Source of the DNA: CAYNJF01 sp964397555
GTDB lineage: Bacteria; Pseudomonadota; Gammaproteobacteria; Berkiellales; Berkiellaceae
Direction: 5' to 3'
Assembly: GCA_964397555.1 (NCBI GenBank)
Contig: CAYNJF010000019.1
Location: 1 to 45,231 of the forward strand
Length of the DNA: 45,231 nucleotides
The notes under the pieces were generated by a model, which was given only the letters and a program-made list of their open reading frames with translations, was not told where the DNA came from and ran no database searches. Positions within the stretch are counted from its first letter, which is position 1. Every line of letters begins with the position of its first letter. The translations under genes and the position numbers were made by a program. Of this stretch, positions 7,913 through 15,253 are shown piece by piece.

Positions 7913-8821
7913 ATGACATACATTAAGAACCTCGTCGTATTTCACCTCAAAGGGTTTAGACGACCCAAAGGCGTTATCAACCTGGCTAAAGTGGTGACAA
8001 GTTCGCATAAACCTTTCATGCCTTCTACGTGCGCAAGATGGGTGATTATTCAAAACCCAAGCTATTCACCTATCACGCAAGAACAGCAAGACTTTTTTAC
8101 ACAATACTCCCGATATTATCAAAAATTGACCGGTCATGATGCTTATTTGTTTTTGCTTAAGTGGATGAGCGGCCTTTTGAATGAGGCAAGTGGACATAAT
8201 GATAATAGGGTGCTTGGTGACGTTCGAAAGATCTGGAATGCCTATCAAAGAAAGAAAGTAGACATTAAAGATATAGACAAATTGATGGCCGCTTTATTTC
8301 GTGATGCTCGGCGAGTTAGAAATGAAATACAACAAAGGTTGGTTAAAGAGCCGAGCGCTGATTTTTATAAGATGGCTAATGATGCTTGCAAACGAATGAC
8401 GGATATACGAGCGCAGGGTTTTGAGCCTCTATATTCATTCATGTTTGATGATACTTACGATGAAATGAGGGTTCGCCAAGCATTAAAGGCCCGCTTTAGA
8501 AGCACAGTCAATCAATTGAATGATACAGCAACTTCTGGACAGCTTGTGCCCAGCTATGCCAAATGCGGGACTGGGGATAAGGCTTCAATCACGACTCTGG
8601 GGCAATTTAAAGCAAATTTAGAGACATGCTTAAAGATAAAGCAATTAACGATTAAAACAGATGTAAGCTCTGATTTGAGTGCATCAAGCTCAACGGTCAC
8701 CTCCACGTCCATGTCCATCTCCACATCGGATGGTTACACTCCAGCTGCGTTCCAAAAGTCTGATTCAAGTTGTCTTGGGGCGCCATCCTCTGAACTCAAA
8801 AGAATAAGACAGGGTTACTAG
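7913..8821 (+). CDS. Uncharacterised 302-residue protein, helical with Ser/Thr-rich C-terminus
   Basis: Not recognised. The ATG at 7913 is preferred over the GTG at 7907 because TAAGAG lies 5 bases before it. The first 230 or so residues are polar and probably helical (KLMAALFRDARRVRNEIQQRL and similar) without signal peptide or membrane helices. Residues about 250-280 form a Ser/Thr/Met low-complexity run, and the end is short and basic. This domain plan resembles the 295-residue protein at 4837-5724 but with no obvious sequence similarity. A secreted effector is possible, and a cytoplasmic protein cannot be excluded. It is separated from brnQ by 65 bases. Confidence 0.6.
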   Translation: MTYIKNLVVFHLKGFRRPKGVINLAKVVTSSHKPFMPSTCARWVIIQNPSYSPITQEQQDFFTQYSRYYQKLTGHDAYLFLLKWMSGLLNEASGHNDNRVLGDVRKIWNAYQRKKVDIKDIDKLMAALFRDARRVRNEIQQRLVKEPSADFYKMANDACKRMTDIRAQGFEPLYSFMFDDTYDEMRVRQALKARFRSTVNQLNDTATSGQLVPSYAKCGTGDKASITTLGQFKANLETCLKIKQLTIKTDVSSDLSASSSTVTSTSMSISTSDGYTPAAFQKSDSSCLGAPSSELKRIRQGY

Positions 8822-8887
8822 CCTTCCTATTAAAGCAGGCTTAACGTCGAGTCCTAAAGTACCTCAAAATCAACACTATTTCTCACT

Positions 8888-8921
8888 AAGGGATTTTGAG
8901 TTTACATTGTGAAAATCCCTT
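8888..8921. repeat. Perfect 10-bp inverted repeat between two unknown genes
   Basis: AAGGGATTTT (8888-8897) is exactly complementary to AAAATCCCTT (8912-8921) with a 14-base spacer. It lies downstream of the 302-residue protein and 45 bases before the next gene's ATG. It could be a terminator (only a weak TTGTT tail) or an operator for the small downstream gene. Confidence 0.55.
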
Positions 8922-8966
8922 GTTAGCATCGCCGACTTGTCATCACCAAGCAGTTTAGGGAAGACG

Positions 8967-9206
8967 ATGAAAATCATAAAAAGCGATGTACACAAGATTT
9001 CTGGCGGTCAATTGTTGGATCTTCAATATCGAGGTGAGCCTGTGAATGGCACGTTTGCCGGTCGTATTGGCCTGGATGAGAAAGGCCATGAATTTGGGGA
9101 ATTTAATTTAGACTTTAACATCAATAATGAGATGACCTTTACCGGCAATTTTGAGCTTAATCGACAAGGCAACTCATTTTACCTAGAAGGTAAACTAGAT
9201 TTTTAA
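8967..9206 (+). CDS. Uncharacterised 79-residue beta-rich protein
   Basis: No family recognised. The ATG at 8967 is chosen because AGGGA lies 6-8 bases upstream; a TTG at 8937 in the same frame has no such support. The protein has alternating strands (LLDLQYRGEPVNGTFAGRI, EFNLDFNINNEMTFTGNFEL) and no signal peptide, Cys or membrane segment, suggesting a small beta-barrel or sandwich. Its stop codon overlaps that of the convergent gene by four bases (9203-9206). The perfect inverted repeat just upstream may regulate it. Confidence 0.6.
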   Translation: MKIIKSDVHKISGGQLLDLQYRGEPVNGTFAGRIGLDEKGHEFGEFNLDFNINNEMTFTGNFELNRQGNSFYLEGKLDF

Positions 9207-9844
9207 TGCCTCTTTTTAATCAAGCGCGAGCAAATCCCATCGTAGAGTTGCTCGCTCAAAGCACTGGCACCAGCGCTGACAAAGCGTGATGTCCAAGGCA
9301 TCTGAAACGACTCCATCGCGCCATAGACCATGGTACCTACAAAAGCACTGGTGGTGGCTTTTGCGATGGTATAAGACCATGAGCCTTGACTTGCTCCGAA
9401 CAGTTCGGGGTGGCGATCACACATCACCTTAGCGGAGGCATCGCAGGCTAATCGGGAGGTGGTGTTGGTGGCAAGATAAGCACCTGAGCTAAAAAAAAGC
9501 ACCCCAGTTTTTGCTGCAAAGCCTATGCTCGACCCAACGGCGTTTCGACTGGCAATCCGATGATACTCTAAGCACTTTCTACGAATATAATCTTGATTAA
9601 ACGACTCATTATGCTCTTGGTCTTTTTTGGCCAAGCGATTACTTAGATAGTGAACCAAGTTGGCGCCTATGGCGCCGGCAATGGATAACGCGAGTGTGAT
9701 TTTACCTTTTTCAATAAGGCATGGGATAAGAATGTCTTCATAAAATTCAAGGGAGCTCATATGATCGAAAAACTGTCGGCCAAGCTTGTCACAAAGTGGA
9801 TTGTTCGCAAGATCATAGGGCATAAAAAAGAGACTCACCTTCAT
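9203..9844 (-). CDS. Uncharacterised 213-residue protein with small-residue-rich hydrophobic segments
   Basis: Not recognised. Three moderately hydrophobic, Gly/Ala/Ser-rich stretches (about residues 49-66, 101-125 and 158-178: TLALSIAGAIGANLVHYL, VGSSIGFAAKTGVLFFSSGAYLA, ATTSAFVGTMVYGAM) could be membrane-inserting helices. The organisation recalls carrier-like or pore-like hydrophobic repeats but no signature motif is present. There is no signal peptide. The C-terminus is basic (RLIKKRH). It shares four bases of stop codon with the gene on the other strand. Confidence 0.6.
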   Translation of the reverse strand: MKVSLFFMPYDLANNPLCDKLGRQFFDHMSSLEFYEDILIPCLIEKGKITLALSIAGAIGANLVHYLSNRLAKKDQEHNESFNQDYIRRKCLEYHRIASRNAVGSSIGFAAKTGVLFFSSGAYLATNTTSRLACDASAKVMCDRHPELFGASQGSWSYTIAKATTSAFVGTMVYGAMESFQMPWTSRFVSAGASALSEQLYDGICSRLIKKRH

Positions 9845-9913
9845 CTCGTCACCGCAAGGCCAAACACGGTATCATTGTAATTCTATCCTGTCCATTGAAA
9901 GAAGGTTGGCTTA

Positions 9914-10753
9914 ATGAATGATGTCGTACGTTGCGCTTGGCTCAATTTGTCCAATGAGCTCTACGTCGAATACCATGATAAAGAATGGGGACGTCCCGTT
10001 CATGATGATAACCTCCATTTTGAGATGCTGAACTTAGAAGGGGCTCAAGCAGGCTTAAAGTGGGAGACTATCTTAGCCAAACGACAAGGATACCGTGAAT
10101 GCTTTGCTGAGTTTATCCCAGAAAAGGTTGCTCGTTTTTCTCAAAAAAAACGAGAGTCGCTCTATCAAAATCCAAAAATAGTTCGCCATAAAGGTAAAAT
10201 TGATGCAGTTGTGACAAACGCAATCGCTTTTTTGGCACTTCAGAAAGAGTACGGGAGCTTTGATGAGTATATTTGGGGGTATGTTGACAATCAAAGTGAA
10301 ATCATTCAACCAAAGACACTGGAAGAGTACCCAACAAAAACTCCCCTCTCCGAACAAATATCCAAAGACCTGAAAAAAAGAGGCTTTAAGTTTGTAGGCC
10401 CTACGATCATTTATGCCTACATGCAGGCTGCAGGCTTGGTCATCGCCCACTCTAAAGACTGTTTTTTAAACCCATTAAAAGAAGAATGGTCTGTGTACAT
10501 GGTGCGAACAAGGCAAGGGCACCTTTATACTGGCGTCGCCAAGGATGTATCCAAACGGTTTCAAGAGCACAGCAGTCAAGGGCCTAAGTGTGCAAAATAT
10601 CTAAGAGGGAAGGGGCCACTCAAGTTAGTCTTTCACCAAGTGATTGGAAATCGCTCTAAGGCTCAAAGTGTGGAGACAGCGCTTAAAGCGCTGTCAAAAG
10701 CCACTAAGCTAGACATCATTAAACACAAAGACGTCTACCGATATGTAGGTTAG
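9914..10753 (+). CDS. 3-methyladenine DNA glycosylase I fused to a GIY-YIG nuclease domain
   Basis: Residues 1-190 are a complete Tag-type glycosylase, which excises 3-methyladenine from alkylated DNA. They include zinc-snap ligands C7, H21, H179 and C183 (HSKDC), and the motif LEGAQAGLKWETIL with E42 and W50 at the base-recognition positions. Residues 191-279 form a GIY-YIG domain of the YhbQ/UPF0213 type: VYM at 194-196, YTG at 205-207, catalytic arginine R215 and metal-binding glutamate E254. Tag normally ends near residue 190, so the nuclease is an addition; both domains keep their key residues. One polypeptide might remove the damaged base and then incise the strand (inference). Single gene, with its stop overlapping the convergent pseudogene. 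Confidence 0.9.
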   Translation: MNDVVRCAWLNLSNELYVEYHDKEWGRPVHDDNLHFEMLNLEGAQAGLKWETILAKRQGYRECFAEFIPEKVARFSQKKRESLYQNPKIVRHKGKIDAVVTNAIAFLALQKEYGSFDEYIWGYVDNQSEIIQPKTLEEYPTKTPLSEQISKDLKKRGFKFVGPTIIYAYMQAAGLVIAHSKDCFLNPLKEEWSVYMVRTRQGHLYTGVAKDVSKRFQEHSSQGPKCAKYLRGKGPLKLVFHQVIGNRSKAQSVETALKALSKATKLDIIKHKDVYRYVG

Positions 10754-11324
10754 CGGTTGGATTCAACATCACCATTATCAGGCTGCACAATGATGTTGTT
10801 GTATTGACTTAAGTCAAAATCAAACCCGGATGCTTGCATGCTCGCCCGATTCACAATAAATCCCAATTTATCGTTAATGAGCAAAAAGTTTATATGCCCC
10901 CCATGCGAGCAAACTCGGGGATATCGCTGATAAGAAGCATCGGTTTGCCTAGAGCGTACTGCAAGACTTCTTTGACATTGACAAATTCACTGACCTCAAC
11001 AAATAGGGTTTGACAGTGTTCGCTGCCCGAGATTTTATCTAGCTCAAAGATTTTTGCTTCTTTGTCTTGCAAGCTTAACATTTGGAGCTTGTCATGATTT
11101 TGGCTTACGCCCTTGCCTAAGATGCAATGGTGAAACTCTTTTTGGTTCATGACCTCATCGGGCCACTCCACCATATGAATGATTTTGTGGAGGATGCGGT
11201 GTCGTGCTTTTTGATCTTTGAGCACTTCTTGGCTCATGGGTTCAGAATTCATGGTACCTAAGCCAAAACAGACGGATGAGAAAACTAGCGAACTTACACA
11301 AAGAAATTGAATGAACCGTTTCAT
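10750..11324 (-). pseudogene. YfiR/DUF4154-family periplasmic protein, frameshifted at a run of six C
   Basis: The family comprises periplasmic proteins; YfiR represses a diguanylate cyclase. The ATG at 11324 follows AGGGAG and starts a signal peptide (KRFIQFLCVSSLVFSSVCFG). The frame reads through the family core to the conserved ISDIPEFARMGG, then hits TAA at 10890-10892. Past that point, another frame continues the family pattern to a stop at 10750-10752 (INFLLINDKLGFIVNRAS, then QASGFDFDLSQYN). One missing base restores the whole protein. The break lies at or beside C6 on the plus strand (10897-10902, G6 in the mRNA), so slippage, a sequencing error or phase variation could all explain it. 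Full length would be about 191 residues. Confidence 0.85.
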
Positions 11325-11499
11325 GTTGAACTCCCTGTTGGATGTAGTCATCAGTATACCAGCGAGAGATCAACTGAAAAGACTCATTCAGATCGAGCGT
11401 CACGATTTAAGTTAAAATTCTAAGAAAAAAATGCATAAATCTCATGGTTATGGATTTTCCGTGTTAGCATGCCGCAAAATATTATGTCAGAGGATTTTT

Positions 11500-12363
11500 A
11501 TGGCAATATCTGGGGCTGCTTCTCGAATATCTCAATTAGACCAAAACTCAAAACCAGCCGATCAAGGCTTAAAACCAAGAATCAAGCCAAAAGCTGTTGA
11601 TGGTCTTAGCGTGGATACAAGTATGGTTGGGGGAGGCGATGCGTTTGATCAAGGCTCAAGTAAGCAAAATCCTATTAGTGAAGTCCATGTGTTTGATGTG
11701 GATACTCAATGGTTTGAACCTCTAGGTATCTTTATCGGCGGCTTAGCGGCAACATCATCTGAGATACTTCAAGAAAATACCATTCAAGTCATGATTTCTT
11801 TGACCAAAAACCCCGTGCCAGAGAGGCAAAGAGAGTCAATTAAACCTGAGGACTACCACCATTTCCCTGTTGGTGATGTTGAGCAAGCCGCCGATCAGAT
11901 GCAAAAAATTCTTGAGCAAAGCTTTGATATTATCAATAATGCCTTCGAGTCAGGTAAGCACGTTTTGGTGCATTGTCAACAAGGGGTATCACGCTCAGCT
12001 ACGGTTGTGATTGATGTGTTGATGAACAAATTTGATCTAAACTATCTGCAATCTTTAGAGATGTTAAAATACTCTCGCCCATGCGTAGAACCAAATCAGG
12101 GTTTTGTGCGATTGCTTGACCCCGAATACGCTTCAGGCGAATACGAGCATCCTCTAGATTCTTGCTTGATTCGAGGAGACGGACGCCCCGTCATTGTTGA
12201 TGAGCTTGAACACCTATCTCTTGAGAACTCTGGGGCAAATGCTCTTGAGGTTGGGCCAAAGGGTGCAACCCATTTGCCGGCCTTTACACACCAAAGAGAC
12301 GTCACAGCGCCTAAAACAACGAAGGCTATGGTAAATTCGATGACTTGCGTGCCTAGGGTTTAA
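11500..12363 (+). CDS. Eukaryotic-like dual-specificity protein phosphatase
   Basis: A cysteine phosphatase acting on phosphotyrosine/serine/threonine. The signature HCQQGVSRS has nucleophile C159 and the P-loop arginine; D126 in FPVGD is the general acid, and the following YLQSLEMLKYSRPCVEPNQGFVRLL is typical of eukaryotic DUSPs. The domain spans about residues 60-210 of 287. A polar N-terminus and a roughly 75-residue C-terminal tail flank it. There is no signal peptide. The ATG at 11500 has GAGGA 5 bases upstream; an ATG at 11431 in frame lacks one. Resemblance to eukaryotic DUSPs and proximity to a SNARE-like gene suggest a host-directed effector (inference). Confidence 0.85.
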   Translation: MAISGAASRISQLDQNSKPADQGLKPRIKPKAVDGLSVDTSMVGGGDAFDQGSSKQNPISEVHVFDVDTQWFEPLGIFIGGLAATSSEILQENTIQVMISLTKNPVPERQRESIKPEDYHHFPVGDVEQAADQMQKILEQSFDIINNAFESGKHVLVHCQQGVSRSATVVIDVLMNKFDLNYLQSLEMLKYSRPCVEPNQGFVRLLDPEYASGEYEHPLDSCLIRGDGRPVIVDELEHLSLENSGANALEVGPKGATHLPAFTHQRDVTAPKTTKAMVNSMTCVPRV

Positions 12364-12392
12364 TTGTGAAAGAATGAAAAAAGGAAGACTCA

Positions 12393-12575
12393 ATGAATAG
12401 CATCAAAGCGTTTTTACTGGTTCTTATGATTAGCTTAAATGCAGGGTGTGTCTCAAGTGCCGCTGGGGCCGCTACCAGTGCGGCGATTGAAGTAGCAAAG
12501 ATCCCTTTTAAGGTGGCAGGCGCTGTCATTGGAAGCGCACTGCCTGATAAGGACAAAAAAGAAGAGAGCGATTAA
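12393..12575 (+). CDS. Small lipoprotein (60 residues)
   Basis: The N-terminal signal MNSIKAFLLVLMISLNAGC ends in a lipobox-like NAGC (position -3 is Asn, atypical). It is followed by an Ala-rich helix, then IPFKVAGAVIGSALPDKD and a charged tail KDKKEESD. This resembles a family of tiny gammaproteobacterial lipoproteins with a KVPFKVAGA motif that I know only as NF038104-type. The role is unknown; envelope anchoring is likely. AAGGA ribosome site 8 bases upstream. It lies 29 bases after the phosphatase gene on the same strand, possibly cotranscribed. Its stop overlaps the convergent barrel gene by four bases. Confidence 0.78.
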   Translation: MNSIKAFLLVLMISLNAGCVSSAAGAATSAAIEVAKIPFKVAGAVIGSALPDKDKKEESD

Positions 12576-13138
12576 ATCGTTTTGGAGTTCAGCTCGTAAG
12601 TGAAACCAAGAGCAAAGTAGCCCTTTTCTTTGAAAGAGGCCTCTGACTTGGCGTCATAATGATAAAGAGCATGCACTTTGACCAGCTTAGTCGGCATCAT
12701 GTGAATCCCTGTGGACACTGTTGGGAAAAATTGACGCTCGCTGTTTACGATCTGATCTTGACCGCCCGATTGAAATTTATTCACCGAATCAGAATAACCA
12801 AGGCCTGCTCCTAATTGAGCACCAAAGTGGCGAGAAAGCTTATGACTGGCTGTGGCCATCACACGTCCATCCGAGTATTTAGACTCGGCATATTCTGTGG
12901 TGTTTATGCCTTGATTAAAATAATTGGTGGATAACTTGGGTGCGTAAGAATAAGCCGCATGAGCACCAAAGTGGGTATTAAAGTTGTAACCCACGCTATA
13001 GCTGTGGACAGGTCTGGTTTTATCTTGCATACCGAGCTGGGTTCGTCTGGGATGTACCTCATAACCCATCGTCACTTGAGCCTGGGCGCTCGCGCTTAAG
13101 ACTAATAAAAGGCCAAGGGCTTTGAGCTGGTTTCTCAT
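12572..13138 (-). CDS. Outer-membrane beta-barrel protein (small porin-like)
   Basis: The ATG at 13138 follows GGAGAG and begins a clean signal peptide (MRNQLKALGLLLVLSASAQAQ). The mature 168 residues show alternating amphipathic strands with aromatic girdles (HSYSVGYNFNTHFGAHAAYSY, GAQLGAGLGYS, GYFALGFTYEL), consistent with an eight-stranded barrel of the OmpA-like/OmpW-like size class. The last residues (TYELNSKTI) do not end in the usual aromatic residue, so the terminal strand signal is internal. No precise family could be assigned. It is encoded opposite and downstream of the SNARE-like gene, on the same strand but 130 bases away. Confidence 0.72.
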   Translation of the reverse strand: MRNQLKALGLLLVLSASAQAQVTMGYEVHPRRTQLGMQDKTRPVHSYSVGYNFNTHFGAHAAYSYAPKLSTNYFNQGINTTEYAESKYSDGRVMATASHKLSRHFGAQLGAGLGYSDSVNKFQSGGQDQIVNSERQFFPTVSTGIHMMPTKLVKVHALYHYDAKSEASFKEKGYFALGFTYELNSKTI

Positions 13139-13268
13139 GCATCTCTCCAACATATATATGCGCAAAGCCGACAGAGTAAAGAACTATCCTTTGGGGTGCA
13201 AGCCAATCCTATTAATTGGTTAAATAACATATTCATCTTTGTGGAGAGCAACTAGCTAGTCGATGCGC

Positions 13269-13922
13269 TTATTTTCCAAGCTTTTTTCGCGCTCGATCAT
13301 TATTCTTTCTTAGCTCATCGCCAGCCCGGTCTGCCTCAGCGTTAATAAGATCTAAATTATGGTTTTGGCGATCTAATTCATCGCCCATGTCCTCGGCAAT
13401 GTCTCCTAGACGATCCACTCCGGCACCGACTCGGGCCAGGCCATCTTCGTTCCTTCTTAGTTTTCTTCCTAGGACACCATCGGCAGGGGCATCTCCTGTT
13501 TCAGCTGGTTCAGCCGGCTCAGCAGGTCGGCGGCCTCTTGGCTGGCGAGCCTGAAGCTCAAGATCATCGACTGCAACGGCACTTGAGCCGCAGCAGGAAA
13601 AACAGCAACTAAGTTTTTGTAGCAGAGTCTGGTTTGTTCCATTATTGATACGAACCTGTCGCAAGTCATCAGCAAGTTGGTCAATCCTATCGCCTTGGGC
13701 TTTAAGTGTATCGAGAGTTCCTTCCCCTAAATCAATGGTATCGCCGACAGTGTCCTCCATACCGGCAATATGGCCATGGTTTTCGTCAAGAAAATTCCCC
13801 GCAACTTGGGCATCATTGCCTTCTAATCCAGCGATTTGCTCAGCTAGGGTTGGATCAACAGGCTCTAGTTCGGGTTCCTTTACTTTTTTATTTCTATTCC
13901 TATTCCTATTCCAAAAAGGCAT
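13269..13922 (-). CDS. Bacterial SNAP-25-like Qbc-SNARE protein
   Basis: 217 residues (human SNAP-25: 206) with two SNARE motifs, about 50-104 and 161-216. The central-layer glutamines are Q76 (KAQGDRI) and Q186 (LDRQNHN). Motif 2 aligns without gaps to the SNAP-25 Qc helix as I recall it: 21 of 56 identical, including DMG.E.D.QN, with hydrophobic layers at L162, V165, V169, L172, A176, M179, L183, L190, I193, A197, A200 and L204. Motif 1 keeps TL..L..QG around Q76. The linker starts with C106, C107, C110, C111 (SCCFSCC), where SNAP-25 is palmitoylated. There is no signal peptide or membrane helix. It would mimic or clamp host t-SNAREs after secretion (inference). The ATG has an AGGAT ribosome site; basic N-terminal RNRNRN tract. 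Confidence 0.9.
   Translation of the reverse strand: MPFWNRNRNRNKKVKEPELEPVDPTLAEQIAGLEGNDAQVAGNFLDENHGHIAGMEDTVGDTIDLGEGTLDTLKAQGDRIDQLADDLRQVRINNGTNQTLLQKLSCCFSCCGSSAVAVDDLELQARQPRGRRPAEPAEPAETGDAPADGVLGRKLRRNEDGLARVGAGVDRLGDIAEDMGDELDRQNHNLDLINAEADRAGDELRKNNDRARKKLGK
13894..13912. repeat. Hexanucleotide tandem repeat (CTATTC x3) in the SNARE gene
   Basis: CTATTC is repeated three times in a row plus one base and encodes alternating Asn-Arg at residues 5-11 of the SNARE-like protein. The unit is a multiple of three, so copy-number change would lengthen or shorten the basic tract without breaking the frame. Confidence 0.8.
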
Positions 13923-14109
13923 ATCCTATCCTTATGATTGACGAATCCATTCGACGAACTTCTATTATTAGTCGATAGCATGCTCACAAGTCAATCAATG
14001 GGGGGCTAGTACTCATAAAAGTTCGCGCGAGCAAGCGCATGAGGATACAATATGCCCCAGCTCGGCCGGTCTTGGCCAAAAGAAAGCGTTCAAAGGAAGG
14101 GGTATCGTT

Positions 14110-15183
14110 GTGTCGGTAGCACTGGTGACAGGATCTGCAGGATTAATTGGCTCCCAAGTAATCAGGGATTTTTCTAAGTTAGGACTAAAACCTGTAGGGA
14201 TTGATGATTTATCCCGTGCACGTTACTGCTCTGAGCAACACAATATCAATGAGCATCATCAACGCCTTTGCGCTGAGGTGACAACCTACGAACACCATCC
14301 CATTGACGTTCGAGATCTTAGTGCCATTGAACATGTATTTAGTCATTTTGCAAAAGACATTCAAGTTGTGGTTCATGGTGCCGGTCAGCCCTCTAGTGAG
14401 TACGCCGCCCAAAATCCTTTGAACGATTTTCATATTAATGCCCTTGGGACGATGAATGTTTTGGAAGCAACGCGTCATCACTGCCCTCAGGCGGCGTTTA
14501 TCTACTTATCAAGCAATCGTGTCTACGGGGACTCGGCGAACCGATTGCCCATTGAGGAGCTTAGAACTCGTTGGGAAATTGCCAACACTCATCCGTATCA
14601 TGGGGTAGGCATCAATGAGAATATGCCACTTGATCACACCAAACATACCCTCATGGGTGCCTCAAAAGCCTCGGCAGATTTAATGGTCCAAGAATATGGT
14701 CAGTACTACGGTTTGACTACCGCCTGTTTTCGTCTAGGTAGCATCACTGGAAACCCCTTAGTGACAACGCCCGTTAACGACGTTTTGTCGTATCTTATGC
14801 AATCTTTAGTCCACCAAACTCCCTACATCGTTTATGGGCATAGGGGAAAACAAGTGCGTGATCATCTTCATGTAAGTGATTTGGTTCAAGCCCTCATGGC
14901 TTACTTTAAGAGCCCGACTCAAAACGCCGTTTACAATCTTGGTGGCGGTATTAGCCAACAATGCTCCCTTTTAGAAGCGATTGAAGCTTGCCAGTCCATC
15001 GCACAAAAAGAGCTCGCCTGGTCTTATGATGAGCAACACTATCCTGGTGATTTGATGTGGTGGGTAACCGATACCTCCAAATTTGAAAAGGACTACCCAA
15101 ACTGGGTCCGAACCCACCCTCTCCAATCCATCTTGGAGCAACTCTATGATAGGTGTGAGCAAGCGATGGTTGAAACTGTTTAG
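14110..15183 (+). CDS. NAD-dependent sugar epimerase, CDP-paratose 2-epimerase-like
   Basis: An extended short-chain dehydrogenase/reductase acting on a nucleotide sugar. The Rossmann motif GSAGLIGS is at residues 8-15. The tyvelose-epimerase pattern follows: GAGQPSSEYAAQNP, SSNRVYGDSANRLPIEELRTRW, and MGASKASADLMVQEYGQYYG, in which the usual YxxxK tyrosine is replaced. That replacement is also typical of the CDP-paratose 2-epimerase group, as I recall it. 357 residues is the normal length. The GTG start has AAGGAAGGGG upstream. It likely makes a rare deoxyhexose for lipopolysaccharide or another surface glycan. The large sulfotransferase/methyltransferase gene follows after 70 bases, suggesting glycan decoration. 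The exact sugar is uncertain. Confidence 0.82.
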   Translation: MSVALVTGSAGLIGSQVIRDFSKLGLKPVGIDDLSRARYCSEQHNINEHHQRLCAEVTTYEHHPIDVRDLSAIEHVFSHFAKDIQVVVHGAGQPSSEYAAQNPLNDFHINALGTMNVLEATRHHCPQAAFIYLSSNRVYGDSANRLPIEELRTRWEIANTHPYHGVGINENMPLDHTKHTLMGASKASADLMVQEYGQYYGLTTACFRLGSITGNPLVTTPVNDVLSYLMQSLVHQTPYIVYGHRGKQVRDHLHVSDLVQALMAYFKSPTQNAVYNLGGGISQQCSLLEAIEACQSIAQKELAWSYDEQHYPGDLMWWVTDTSKFEKDYPNWVRTHPLQSILEQLYDRCEQAMVETV

Positions 15184-15253
15184 ACTATCAACTAGCTTAT
15201 TAATTTTGCCTCACGACCGATAAAAAGGAAACGATTTATCCTTTAGTGATGCA

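Noticed and set aside
13269..13922. Generic coiled-coil or methyl-accepting type helical protein instead of a SNARE
   Set aside because: Both central-layer glutamines, ungapped layer spacing over more than 50 residues, the DMG.E.D.QN motif and the cysteine cluster between motifs together are hard to explain as chance.
13923..14109. PmrA or CpxR regulatory boxes as in Legionella effector promoters, upstream of the SNARE gene
   Set aside because: I looked for the TTAAT-type direct repeats and GTAAA-type sites and saw none convincing.
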